A program made the translations under genes and the position numbers. From the NCBI RefSeq assembly GCF_900199725.1, contig NZ_LT904904.1, positions 153,298 through 217,297 of the forward strand: a DNA stretch of 64,000 nucleotides. Direction: 5' to 3'. The notes below the pieces were generated by a model that saw only the letters and a program-made list of their open reading frames with translations, made no database searches and was not told the DNA's origin. The DNA is from Cytobacillus massiliigabonensis. GTDB lineage: Bacteria > Bacillota > Bacilli > Bacillales > Cytobacillaceae. The stretch's first letter is position 1. Each line of letters begins with the position of its first letter. Below are positions 1 through 7,765 of this stretch, piece by piece.

Positions 1-164
1 AAATGGCAGAATTAGCGATAAAAACGAGCTCAAATGCGCATGAGGTCGCTTCTATATCTGAAGAACAATTAGCGTCCATGATAGAAGTCAATTCTTCTGC
101 TTATGCATTAACAAATATTGCGGAAGAATTAAATGAGTTAATTCGTAAGTTCAGAATCACTTAA
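1..164 (+). CDS. Methyl-accepting chemotaxis protein, C-terminal fragment
   Basis: The window opens inside this gene; 54 codons in the frame beginning at base 3 run to the TAA at 162-164. The visible end (residues such as SNAHEVASISEEQLASM, then ALTNIAEELNELIRKFRI) is the extreme C-terminal helix of the cytoplasmic signalling domain of a chemoreceptor, the part after the CheA/CheW-binding hairpin. In the cell it would sit in the membrane-anchored receptor array. The sensor domain lies outside the window, so the ligand cannot be inferred. Assignment rests on the family-typical spacing of ALTNIAEELN near the C-terminus. Confidence 0.85.
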   Translation, partial: MAELAIKTSSNAHEVASISEEQLASMIEVNSSAYALTNIAEELNELIRKFRIT

Positions 165-327
165 TAGAAAAATCTATTTTTTTATGTTTGATTAAAGCAG
201 CTTTTGATGAAATGATAGGAAAGTAATTCTATTTCGTATCAATCAGGAGTACCATACCATAAATAAATGCGGTTTTTAAATCAAGGTAGGTAATCAATGC
301 ATAGATGAGGAAGGAGTGGCTGTTAAA

Positions 328-1575
328 ATGAATCAGCTGCTGCAGATGGGAGCGAACACTGTTTTAAGTTCCCCAAAAGGTACTATTACTGTTAGCTACG
401 AAATTTCTAATTTGATAGATATTTCCTTAACCGCTTTCCTTTTAACTGATTCAGATAAGGTCCAAGGAGATAGCGGAATTATATTTTATAATCAGCCAAC
501 GACCTCTTCTGGTGTAGCTACCCTTATACCATCTGAGAAAGTAGGCAACACAGAAGTACACAAAATTAATTTTGACATGAGAAAAGTCCCTGAAGGCATT
601 ACTAAAATAGCTATAACTCTTACAGAGGATAATAGCACGGGATTTTCAAATGTAAAGAATTTAAAGGCCGAAATATGGACCGATCATAATATTATTCAGT
701 TAACGCCATCTAGTTTCACAAATGAAAATGGAATTGTCGTATTAGAATTATATCTAAGGAATGGGCAGATAAAGGCAAAATCAATCTGGCGCGGATTTTA
801 CTCTGGGCTTGAAGGGTTATGTAAAAATTACGGTGTTGAGGTTGAATCTGATGAGCAAAATATGCCATCTGAACCTATAACGAATCCAAAACAAACCCCA
901 ACAGAACCTAATAAGACTTTAACTGTTCCTGAAAATGAAAATAAACAAAACACGCTGCCGCCGATAAGCCTTGAAAAGGTAAAGGGTAAAATAAGCCTAG
1001 ACAAAGGTCAAAAGCCAGTTATCATTGAGAAAACACCAGAAATTACTGCTACGGTATCTTGGAAGTCTGGGACAGATTATGATATATATGCTTTGGTCTA
1101 TACAAGGAATGGAAAGCAGATAGATGTAGCAATGTTTGGGGCGCAAGGAACACCTCCCCTCAGGAGTTTTGGCAACGGAGCAGTGGAACATATGGGGGAT
1201 GTTAGGAGGAATAATCGATCAACTAAGACAGAAGTAATAAAATTGAGGTTAAATAATGATATTCTTGCAGTTGTTCCAGTCGTTTATTCTGCTCAGTCAA
1301 ATGGAACAGGCTCATTCTACAGATACAAAGTGTCCATGAGTATAGATAATCATAATGGAACCTCTGTTACTATTTTCGCCAAGAATGCAAATAATAATGA
1401 TAGAATTTATTCTTGTGTGCCAGGAATACTTCATAATACGCAAGATGGAGTGATAATAAGTCCATTGGAGCTTTATAGTGCACCGAACTCAGAACGCAGA
1501 CCTATACTTAGGATGGGGCGTTCAAATATGGTAGAAGTTATAATGGATAAAGGGCCAATAAATGATTACAAGTAG
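328..1575 (+). CDS. TerD-family stress protein with two TerD-like domains (TerA-like)
   Basis: A 415-residue protein. Residues about 5-165 form a TerD domain (FLLTDSDKVQGDSGIIFYNQP, then KINFDMRKVP, a Ca-binding beta-sandwich fold associated with tellurite, phage and oxidative stress resistance). A proline/asparagine-rich linker follows, then a second TerD-like domain (SLDKGQKPVIIEKTPEITATVSW, YDIYALVYTRNGK). This two-domain layout matches TerA-type members rather than single-domain TerD. A GTG lies at 316 but the AAGGAG at 311-316 overlaps it, so ATG 328 with 11-nt spacing is preferred. No other ter genes (terB, terC, telA) flank it, so it is an isolated member. The call is strong at family level; substrate and phenotype are unknown. 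Confidence 0.85.
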   Translation: MNQLLQMGANTVLSSPKGTITVSYEISNLIDISLTAFLLTDSDKVQGDSGIIFYNQPTTSSGVATLIPSEKVGNTEVHKINFDMRKVPEGITKIAITLTEDNSTGFSNVKNLKAEIWTDHNIIQLTPSSFTNENGIVVLELYLRNGQIKAKSIWRGFYSGLEGLCKNYGVEVESDEQNMPSEPITNPKQTPTEPNKTLTVPENENKQNTLPPISLEKVKGKISLDKGQKPVIIEKTPEITATVSWKSGTDYDIYALVYTRNGKQIDVAMFGAQGTPPLRSFGNGAVEHMGDVRRNNRSTKTEVIKLRLNNDILAVVPVVYSAQSNGTGSFYRYKVSMSIDNHNGTSVTIFAKNANNNDRIYSCVPGILHNTQDGVIISPLELYSAPNSERRPILRMGRSNMVEVIMDKGPINDYK

Positions 1576-1592
1576 TATTTTTCTATTAAGGG

Positions 1593-1640
1593 AGGAGAGG
1601 GATCGTCTGATGATGATTTCTCTTCTCCTTTTATTACTTT
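1593..1640 (+). terminator. Probable terminator of the TerD gene
   Basis: Arms AGGAGAG (1593-1599) and TTCTCCT (1623-1629) pair over seven positions including one G-U, followed by a T-rich tail (TTTTATTACTTTT). The loop is long, so this is a weak intrinsic terminator. Confidence 0.45.
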
Positions 1641-1752
1641 TACATGTGCCTCTATATAATCCGTGAAATAATATTCCAACTTCCTCTACGTATATTCCTT
1701 TCAGTTAATAAGCTAGAACCCCCAGTAGTTCCAAAAAAAACCCTGCAAAGTA

Positions 1753-1801
1753 TTGATTTAAATCAAGGCAAAGAATAAATAAGCTTGTTAAAATAAGAAC
1801 A
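1753..1801 (+). promoter_or_regulatory. FNR/DNR-type box at -41.5 and extended -10 promoter
   Basis: The perfect palindrome TTGATTTAAATCAA (1753-1766) is the TTGAT-N4-ATCAA box of CRP/FNR-family regulators. A TGT-TAAAAT extended -10 lies at 1786-1794, giving a predicted start near 1801. The box centre (1759.5) is then about 41.5 bp upstream, the classical position of a class II FNR-activated promoter. No -35 hexamer is evident, as expected for an activator-dependent promoter. This is a prediction from sequence geometry. Confidence 0.6.
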
Positions 1802-1828
1802 TAAAAATGAAAAAGGAGACCGAACATC

Positions 1829-1852
1829 ATGATTCTTTCAGCAGATACATAA
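1829..1852 (+). other. Seven-codon mini-ORF or start of a frameshifted small gene
   Basis: An AAGGAG ribosome binding site at 1812-1817 precedes ATG 1829, which encodes MILSADT and stops. A frame shifted by one base continues from 1844 without a stop through 1902 into the DoxX frame (QQIHNQYDWQIGEEKIKRFIH, then MCRQISEIF). So this is either a leader peptide or the beginning of a small gene broken by a one-base change. The function is not recognisable. Confidence 0.3.
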
Positions 1853-1915
1853 TCAGTATGATTGGCAGATTGGGGAAGAGAAGATTAAGAGATTTATTCA
1901 TATGTGCAGACAAAT

Positions 1916-1996
1916 AAGTGAAATATTTCACAAACTTTCTCGAAAATCTGCAGTTCAATCTAAAAAATTTAATAGTAATTGTGAAATATTTCACAA
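1916..1996 (+). promoter_or_regulatory. Two Rex/FNR-like operators, 63 bp apart
   Basis: GTGAAATATTTCAC occurs as a perfect palindrome at 1918-1931 and again at 1981-1994. The second, extended as TTGTGAAATATTTCACAA (1979-1996), matches the redox repressor Rex consensus TTGTGAA-N4-TTCACAA, and also the TGTGA-N6-TCACA core of CRP/Fnr proteins. Centres are 63 bp apart, six helical turns, so both would face the same side of the DNA. They lie in the leader of the DoxX gene. Confidence 0.65.
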
Positions 1997-2012
1997 TAAA
2001 AAGGGGAAACTT

Positions 2013-2516
2013 ATGATGAGAAAACATATAAATGGACCAATAATGGCACTCGTTTTGACTATAATACGTATTTGGTTAGGATTTCATTGGATCGAAGCAG
2101 GCTATAATAAAATTAGATCTGGCTTTGATGCAAGTGGATTTTTACAGGGAGCAATTGCAAATGCAAGTGGAGATCACCCAACAGTTCAAGGTTGGTATGC
2201 GGGCTTTCTCGAAGGAGTTGCATTACCAAATATAGAGCTTTTTAATATCCTTATTCCTTGGGGAGAGCTTCTAGCGGGCTTAGGATTAATTTTAGGGTTA
2301 GCGACAGTTCCGGCATTAATTGCCGGTGCCTTTATGAATTTGAACTTTATAATGGCGGGGATGGGATTATCTAGTCTAGATTCAAAGCTATTCGCAGCAG
2401 CAATGATTCTATTAATTGTTGGAAAAGGAAGGTATTACTACGGTCTTGATAGATTTGTTATCCTATTTATTAAAAATCATTTTTCTGCAAAGAGAAGTAT
2501 GTTGGAAATGAAATGA
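2013..2516 (+). CDS. DoxX-family membrane protein
   Basis: A 167-residue integral membrane protein with about four hydrophobic helices. The N-terminal ILVxR-like helix (TIIRIWLGFHWIEAGYNKI) and the pattern LIPWGELLAGLGLILGLATVPALIAGAFMNLNFIMAG are typical of the DoxX/thiosulfate:quinone oxidoreductase-large-subunit superfamily. ATG 2013 is chosen because AAGGGG at 2001-2006 sits six bases ahead; the open frame extends upstream to 1902, but that part contains the two palindromic operators and is not DoxX-like. Upstream signals of the FNR and Rex type suggest expression responds to oxygen or NADH/NAD state. The electron donor or ligand cannot be read from the sequence. Confidence 0.8.
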   Translation: MMRKHINGPIMALVLTIIRIWLGFHWIEAGYNKIRSGFDASGFLQGAIANASGDHPTVQGWYAGFLEGVALPNIELFNILIPWGELLAGLGLILGLATVPALIAGAFMNLNFIMAGMGLSSLDSKLFAAAMILLIVGKGRYYYGLDRFVILFIKNHFSAKRSMLEMK

Positions 2517-2597
2517 AATGGAAGCACAGATACGGTTCTCGCACTTTCCTTTCTACTAAGCCTTGTCTTCAAATGATAGTAAAATATTTATAACAAA

Positions 2598-2635
2598 GAG
2601 GTCGTCGATAATAGACGGCCTCTATAGTTATTTAG
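2598..2635 (+). terminator. Terminator after the DoxX gene
   Basis: GAGGTCGTC (2598-2606) pairs with GACGGCCTC (2614-2622) with one G-U pair and a seven-base loop. The tail is moderately T-rich. Confidence 0.6.
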
Positions 2636-2789
2636 AATTTTTCTGTGGATGTTAGAGAATAGCTGATTTCTCTTTTTTAGTAGGAAGCTTTAAGAAATAC
2701 GGAGAGAATTAAATGCCAAAACAAATGGACTGTAACAGTTTAGTAGAAATATAATTAAGAGAGAGAAAATCACATGCAGGGAGGATAAA

Positions 2790-3530
2790 ATGAATAGGAA
2801 CGAATTTCTAAAGATGATTGAACAGTCCGAAATCGCAGACCATAAGGAGTATCTGTGCCAAGTTTTAAGACCAGCGATTGATATACTTAAGAATAAAGAT
2901 GCCGAGCCACGATTGGGTGGTAGCCGTTTTGGAGGAGCATCTGATTTACCAGCCGGCAGCGAATGGCCTTCATATGGGATGAAGCCTTATCGCTTTCTTG
3001 GCCAAATCAATTTTTCAGAAATTCCATCAATCGAAGCAAGTCTGCCATCGAAGGGACTTCTGAGTCTTTTTGTGGCAGATGATAATCCTGATGATGGTGA
3101 TTATTTGGAGGCGTTTGAGGACGGATATATTCATGCTATATATATTCCTGATTCTGTGAATTTAGAGACTATATGCCCGCCAAATTCAGATATCGGCAAG
3201 GCTGCAGTGATTGAGTTTTCCCCGACAGTTGATATTCCTTATGACGAATATCAGTTGAGGGATTGGCCTTTCAAGGAGGATCAGAGCGACTCATACTCGG
3301 AAGTACGTGATTCTTTACATAAAAGTTCAGACTATCTTCTAGGTTATCCTTCTCATTATACGCTAGCATATAATCCAACGCCTGGAGCAGATTGGATCTC
3401 ATTGTTAACGATTGATTCGGATGATGATCTAGAGTGGTGCTGGCATGACGGTGATAAATTAATGATATTTATCGAAAAAGAACGTCTGAAGAATTTAGAC
3501 TTTACTAAACTAAAGGCTGATGCAGGCTAA
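2790..3530 (+). CDS. DUF1963 (YwqG-like) protein
   Basis: A 246-residue soluble protein with the DUF1963/YwqG hallmarks: RLGGSRFGGASDLPAGSEWP near residues 49-68, FLGQINFSEI at about 77-86, and the acidic GLLSLFVADDNPDDGDY stretch. Members are widespread in Bacillus and their role is unknown. A clear ribosome binding site (GGGAGGATAAA) precedes ATG 2790. The C-terminal half has ADWISLLTIDSDDDLEWCWHDGDKL, the conserved end of the family. It is monocistronic: a terminator follows at 3576, and the downstream genes are on the other strand. Family assignment is firm; no function is proposed. Confidence 0.85.
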   Translation: MNRNEFLKMIEQSEIADHKEYLCQVLRPAIDILKNKDAEPRLGGSRFGGASDLPAGSEWPSYGMKPYRFLGQINFSEIPSIEASLPSKGLLSLFVADDNPDDGDYLEAFEDGYIHAIYIPDSVNLETICPPNSDIGKAAVIEFSPTVDIPYDEYQLRDWPFKEDQSDSYSEVRDSLHKSSDYLLGYPSHYTLAYNPTPGADWISLLTIDSDDDLEWCWHDGDKLMIFIEKERLKNLDFTKLKADAG

Positions 3531-3575
3531 AGAATAATTTATTGTTACAAGAAGAACCGTTTTTGCGAAAAAAGT

Positions 3576-3618
3576 AACAGCACCTTCTAATTGGCTGGAA
3601 AGGTGCTGTTTTGTTTTG
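3576..3618. terminator. Intrinsic terminator between convergent genes
   Basis: Perfect 11-bp arms AACAGCACCTT (3576-3586) and AAGGTGCTGTT (3600-3610), followed by TTTGTTTTG on the plus strand. An A-rich run precedes the stem, so it may also stop transcription coming from the right. Confidence 0.75.
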
Positions 3619-3679
3619 AATAGCTAGATGATCATTTGCTTCATGAAAAGCTGTATTTGCTCTAGCGATTTTGCTTCCT

Positions 3680-4144
3680 TCAATATTCACCTTTGATTAC
3701 AAAAAATGAGCCCCGAATGGTTCCAGCTAGTTTAGACTTCTGCCTGGCAAATTTAAACTTCCCTTCTAATTCCTTTGGAACCTCCATCCCCTCAGAAAGC
3801 TTAAAACCAACAGCCCGTTTCTTAGGGTCATCAACTGTATACATGACATTGACCCCAAGACCATCCTCAAAAAAGACAAAGGCCCATTTGATATTTTCCA
3901 CTTGAAAACGTGACGTTTCTAAAGGTTTGGCAGCAAACTCAATGTCACGTTCTTCTTTCAAAATTTTGTTTACATAATCAAGTGTGTCCTGGTTATCACT
4001 GGCGGGGACAACCGTAAATTCATGCTTATATTTGTTCATAAAGTAACGGGCTTCATTCGCACGTAAACCAGCAAGCGCTTCTGCTACAGGTGAAGATTCT
4101 AAACCAGCCGCAGATACATTTTTAAAATCAACGATATAGGACAT
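3680..4144 (-). CDS. Hypothetical protein (154 aa), second gene of GyrI-like pair
   Basis: A 154-residue soluble protein that I do not recognise. It begins MSYIVDFKNVSAAGLES and contains FMNKYKHEFTVVP, KWAFVFFEDGLGVNVMYTVDDPKKRAVGF and a basic C-terminus (KFARQKSKLAGTIRG). It has no signal peptide or membrane segment. It lies 20 bases downstream of the GyrI-like gene on the same strand, so the two are probably co-transcribed and may be co-regulated by the divergent WYL-domain regulator at 4756. Its start has an AAGGAGC ribosome binding site just ahead of ATG 4144. Confidence 0.7.
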   Translation of the reverse strand: MSYIVDFKNVSAAGLESSPVAEALAGLRANEARYFMNKYKHEFTVVPASDNQDTLDYVNKILKEERDIEFAAKPLETSRFQVENIKWAFVFFEDGLGVNVMYTVDDPKKRAVGFKLSEGMEVPKELEGKFKFARQKSKLAGTIRGSFFVIKGEY

Positions 4145-4164
4145 TTCTATGCTCCTTTATATCT

Positions 4165-4650
4165 TTATTTCCTAACAACAGGAATCCACATTTCACCAAA
4201 TACTAAACCGTTTTTCTGCCCCATCTCAACCGCTGCATTTGGTCCTCCAACATAAGCGACATTTTTTGCTTCTGGCAACACTTGACCAAAGGCCATGCCA
4301 GTAAGTATATTACTTAACTCCTCAGATGTCTTAGCTTCCCCTTTAACAACGATGTATTCCCCTTTAGGGAATTGAATTACTCTTGATGCTTCTGGCAGTG
4401 ACTCTTCTGTCATGACGCCAGCATAATGCATCATCTTGTTATTCACCGCTTCATTCACAACAAAGATGTAATCATTTGTGGCGATGGATTTTAACTTTTC
4501 AAGCCTTCCGTCCTCTTTAACTGCCTGCCAAAAGTCTGCCTTTTCCTTATTAATACCGGCATAGTCTGTATAATCACTCGTAAGTTCAGTGCCAATTCCT
4601 AATACGGTAAAGCTCTCTTTTTCTTCTAAAGTATAATTTGTCATTTTCAA
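4165..4650 (-). CDS. GyrI-like / AraC effector-binding-domain protein
   Basis: A 161-residue stand-alone effector-binding domain (GyrI-like small-molecule-binding fold). Diagnostic features are the opening TLEEKESFTVLGIGTELTS, the central FPKGEYIVVKGEAKTSEEL strand-turn, and a C-terminal GEMWIPVVRK, which is the usual final strand. Such domains bind hydrophobic cations or act as drug-binding or hydrolase modules. It lacks any DNA-binding helix-turn-helix. The divergent neighbour at 4756 is an HTH-WYL regulator, a common partner that probably controls this operon. AAGGAAGG precedes the start on the minus strand. Confidence 0.8.
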   Translation of the reverse strand: MKMTNYTLEEKESFTVLGIGTELTSDYTDYAGINKEKADFWQAVKEDGRLEKLKSIATNDYIFVVNEAVNNKMMHYAGVMTEESLPEASRVIQFPKGEYIVVKGEAKTSEELSNILTGMAFGQVLPEAKNVAYVGGPNAAVEMGQKNGLVFGEMWIPVVRK

Positions 4651-4755
4651 AACCTTCCTTTTTAAATAAATTTATCAAATGATTTGTCTTTTCACTTGAT
4701 GAGTTTATAATAGCTTTAAATCATGTCAAAAAATGATACTGTTTAGGAGGCCCCG

Positions 4756-5718
4756 ATGAAAAAAGTTGAACGGATTAATATCATCATGCGGTATATCAAT
4801 AACCGCGCCCACTTTACAATTTCTGAAATCATGCGGGAATTTAACATCTCTCGTTCGACAGCGATTAGAGATATCAGAGAAATTGAAGCCATGGGGATGC
4901 CGCTGGTCGCTGAAGTTGGAAGGGATGGCGGATATTTTGTCATGAGCAACTCTGTCCTGCCTACTGTTCGCTTTACTGATAATGAGATCAAAGCTCTTTT
5001 TATTGCATTTATGGCTACAAGAAATCAGCAGCTCCCCTATCTAAAGAGCCGTCAGTCTTTAGCTGAAAAGTTACTGGGCCTCATCTCAGAAAACCAGCAA
5101 GAGGACCTTGTTCTTTTAAATCAAATCTTGCTTTTTGAAGGAACTAACCCTCATAATCCCGACTTGCTTGATCTGTCAGACCTTCCCCATCCGATGTTAG
5201 AAAAACTTATTCAAATTCTTCTGTTGGATAGCTATTTATTGATTAGTATCAAAGAAGAGAAAGAAATAAAGTCTTTTCCCATTTATCTCCTGCACCTTTA
5301 CCGTGAAAAAAGCCTTTGGCTGATTGAGGGCTTTGACCTAAAGGAAGAAAAGAGGCAAATTTTTTCGGTAGACAATCTAACCGATGTGAAACCATACCCG
5401 ACGAAAAAAAGAGTAAGCAAGAAAAAGATTTTAGAAAAACTAAGTAAGCAGGAAGAAGTAATCAACCTTGTCCTTGAACTCGGTCCAAAGGCGATTGCAC
5501 AGTATAAAAAATACCATCCTTTAAAAGTTTCAATCTCTTATACGAATCCTTACCAAACCACAGCCATTCTAAAGACTTTTATCCATGTTAATCATCCAGA
5601 AGAATTGACCGAAATAACGAATTGGCTGCTTTTTCTAGGTGGGGATATTAAGGTCAGGGAAATGCCAGAAGAAGTCTTGGAAGGTTTACAGAAAAGGTTA
5701 TTTCTATACTGCCCATAA
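4756..5718 (+). CDS. YafY-type HTH-WYL transcriptional regulator
   Basis: A 320-residue protein. Residues about 5-60 form a DeoR/HTH_11-like winged helix (RINIIMRYINNRAHFTISEIMREFNISRSTAIRDIREIEAMGMPL), the middle region carries a WYL-type ligand domain (YLLHLYREKSLWLIEGFDLKEEKRQIFSVDNL), and the C-terminal part resembles the WCX extension. TTTAGGAGGCCCCG gives an excellent ribosome binding site before ATG 4756. It is divergent from the GyrI-like operon. The 105-bp gap holds an inverted repeat of the type ATCAAATG...CACTTGAT around 4675-4703 that could be its operator. WYL regulators usually sense small ligands or nucleic acids; the ligand here is unknown. Confidence 0.85.
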   Translation: MKKVERINIIMRYINNRAHFTISEIMREFNISRSTAIRDIREIEAMGMPLVAEVGRDGGYFVMSNSVLPTVRFTDNEIKALFIAFMATRNQQLPYLKSRQSLAEKLLGLISENQQEDLVLLNQILLFEGTNPHNPDLLDLSDLPHPMLEKLIQILLLDSYLLISIKEEKEIKSFPIYLLHLYREKSLWLIEGFDLKEEKRQIFSVDNLTDVKPYPTKKRVSKKKILEKLSKQEEVINLVLELGPKAIAQYKKYHPLKVSISYTNPYQTTAILKTFIHVNHPEELTEITNWLLFLGGDIKVREMPEEVLEGLQKRLFLYCP

Positions 5719-5863
5719 TTAGTGCCAGTTAAAACCTCTATAGATTTTAAGTTTGCCCAGCTGCTAGTCAGGAGAGAAATTTTTGAAAACCGAATAGCAT
5801 TTGTATCAGTATTATTTTTATTTAACTTTCAGTATTTAGTAAGGAAAATTCAGCCTTCGATTA

Positions 5864-5915
5864 AATAGCCAAAAATAATCAAGTTAAGAGTAAAACTTGA
5901 TTATTTTTGGCTATT
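5864..5915. terminator. Bidirectional terminator with perfect 22-bp arms
   Basis: Bases 5864-5885 and 5894-5915 are perfect reverse complements separated by an eight-base loop. The stem contains AAAAATAATC/GATTATTTTT, so a T-rich tract occurs in both orientations. It sits between the convergent WYL regulator and the PPOX pseudogene. Confidence 0.75.
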
Positions 5916-5948
5916 ATTTATTATCCTTCAATATAGAACAGAAGGAGG

Positions 5949-6544
5949 TTATTTCTTTATATCCACTCCATTAATCTTGAGATGGGCATGGAATATTTCA
6001 AGACTTGAAGGCAATGTTTCTTGGTTTTGCCATGTATTTTGGCTCCAAATTCCTGATTTTTTCAGTGCTCGAGAACAATGGATGAAGCATTCTTCTACAT
6101 CCACGGCAATTCCAAGTAATGGCGGTTTTCCGTTTAAACTCATTTTCTCTAAGATTTCTTTATTTTTGATAATGGTTGCTTTTCCATTTATGCGCAGTAC
6201 CTCATCTAACCCCGGAATAAGAAAAACGAGCCCTACATGTGGATTCGATAAAATATTTTCAAAGGAATCAACTCGTTTATTGCCAGGACGATCAGGCAGG
6301 ACTAATTGATGATTATTTAATATTAGTATTTTGCTTGGCAAATCCCCTCGGGGTGCAACATCACATGTTCCGTTTGCATTTGCTGTAGAGAGGAAAAATA
6401 GTGGTGACATGGAAATGAACCTTTTACAATGCTCATCCAGCATTGAAATTTCCTTTTTTACGAGTATTCATGAGGAATCCCTATTATTTCTCTAAGTTCT
6501 TGCTCAGAAGTAACTGCTTCACTAGAAAAATCTATTATCTCCAT
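5949..6544 (-). pseudogene. MSMEG_1061-type PPOX flavoprotein, broken by a frameshift
   Basis: The minus strand encodes a pyridoxamine-phosphate-oxidase-like FMN protein in two frames. The first 28 residues (ITSEEELREIIG-like VTSEQELREIIGIPHEYS) read from ATG 6544 to a TAA at 6458. The remaining 164 residues (LDEHCKRFISMSPLFFLSTANANGTCDVAPRGD, then GKATIIKNKE) lie one frame away from about 6470 onward. Joining GIPHEY to LVKKEISMLDEHCKRF restores the continuous family pattern, so a single-base deletion near 6460-6466 explains the break. It is either a recent pseudogene or a sequencing error. Translation could restart at ATG 6443. The intact family is about 200 residues. Confidence 0.7.
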
Positions 6545-6718
6545 TTCCTAAAATCCTCTCTTTAACTAGTAGTAGGTTAATTATAATAAAGAACTCTATT
6601 AATATAAATCTATTAAACGAGTTAAGTGTGCTTTACTACTCCATCCTTCAAACCGCTTCATTAATAGCATCATCAATGAAAACCCTTTTTTGTGTTTTAT
6701 CAGATTATTTGGAAATAA

Positions 6719-6727
6719 TGATATAAT
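6719..6727 (+). promoter_or_regulatory. Extended -10 promoter of the nitroreductase gene
   Basis: TGATATAAT is a full TGn-TATAAT extended -10 element. No good -35 is visible 17 bp upstream. The rest of the 6545-6834 gap shows nothing further that I recognise. Confidence 0.55.
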
Positions 6728-6834
6728 ATTATCAGAGACTACTTATTTAAGAGATAAACACCTAATTTATGCTAATAAACAAAAGAATGAATTGTTTAAA
6801 CTCTTACATAAACGATGAATAGGGAGCGAGTGCT

Positions 6835-7632
6835 TTGGAATTAAATGATGTGATATTCGGACATAGATCCATACGAGAATATGAAGATAGGGAGGTAAGT
6901 CAAGAGCTGCTAGAGCAAATAATAGATGCAGGCATTCGTGCCTCTTCAAGCGGCAATATGCAAACGTATTCGATTATCGTCACAAAAGACAAAGAGCTTA
7001 AGCGAAAATTGTACACCGCACATATGGAACAATCGATGGTTGTTGATGCACCTGTCCTATTAACCTTTTGTGCTGATTTTAATAGAATGAGAAAATGGCT
7101 ATCGCTCAATGATGCACCTGTGCATTTTGATAATTTCATGAGCTTTATGATAGGTGCTATTGATGCTTCTTTGGCGGCACAGAATTGTGCTTTAGCAGCA
7201 GAGAATGCTGGTCTGGGGATTTGTTATATGGGCTCAACACTTGCGAATTGTGACCAAATTGGTAAACTGCTGAACTTGCCGCCAAATGTCGTACCAGTTG
7301 TGGGTTATTCATTAGGATATCCTGCAGAAAACCCTGCTCCAAGAGATCGATTGCCGAGGCATGGAATGGTTCACTATGATCAGTATCGCGATTATTCAGA
7401 TGAAGAAATTCTAGAAATCTACAAAGAAAGAAATGAAAAGGGATGGAAACGCTATATGGACATTCCTAGGCTAAAGGAAATGACAGAACGGCTGGGATTA
7501 AAGAATCTGGCTCAAGTCTATACCATTGCCAAATATACGCAAGAATCTCACATCGAATTTTCACAGACAGTACTGAATTACTTGGAGAAGCAGAATTTTA
7601 TGAATAATAGTAACGAGAGACCCTTATCATAA
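6835..7632 (+). CDS. Nitroreductase-family FMN/NADPH oxidoreductase
   Basis: A 265-residue flavoprotein of the NfsA/NfrA type. It opens with the FMN-binding HRSIREYEDREVS motif and GIRASSSGNMQTYS. The central AIDASLAAQNCALAAENAGLGICYMGS and the later VPVVGYSLGYPAENPAPRDRLP are the conserved FMN-contact and C-terminal arm segments of oxygen-insensitive nitroreductases and flavin reductases. Such enzymes reduce nitroaromatics, quinones or flavins with NADPH. The start is TTG at 6835, with GGGAGCGAG about eight bases ahead; no ATG lies near the N-terminal motif. It is followed by its own terminator at 7655. Confidence 0.85.
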   Translation: MELNDVIFGHRSIREYEDREVSQELLEQIIDAGIRASSSGNMQTYSIIVTKDKELKRKLYTAHMEQSMVVDAPVLLTFCADFNRMRKWLSLNDAPVHFDNFMSFMIGAIDASLAAQNCALAAENAGLGICYMGSTLANCDQIGKLLNLPPNVVPVVGYSLGYPAENPAPRDRLPRHGMVHYDQYRDYSDEEILEIYKERNEKGWKRYMDIPRLKEMTERLGLKNLAQVYTIAKYTQESHIEFSQTVLNYLEKQNFMNNSNERPLS

Positions 7633-7654
7633 GTAAAAGAGGTTTTGACATAAA

Positions 7655-7692
7655 AAATGGAGCCAGTGTATCGTACAGGATTGGCTCCATTT
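7655..7692 (+). terminator. Terminator after the nitroreductase gene
   Basis: AAATGGAGCCA (7655-7665) pairs with TGGCTCCATTT (7682-7692) around a 16-base loop. Downstream T content is modest. Confidence 0.6.
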
Positions 7693-7765
7693 CAAGTCTT
7701 ATTCCTTGTATCATTTGCCTTTTTACGATTTTTTTATTGTAAATGTTGTCTAGCCTATAGAAAAT

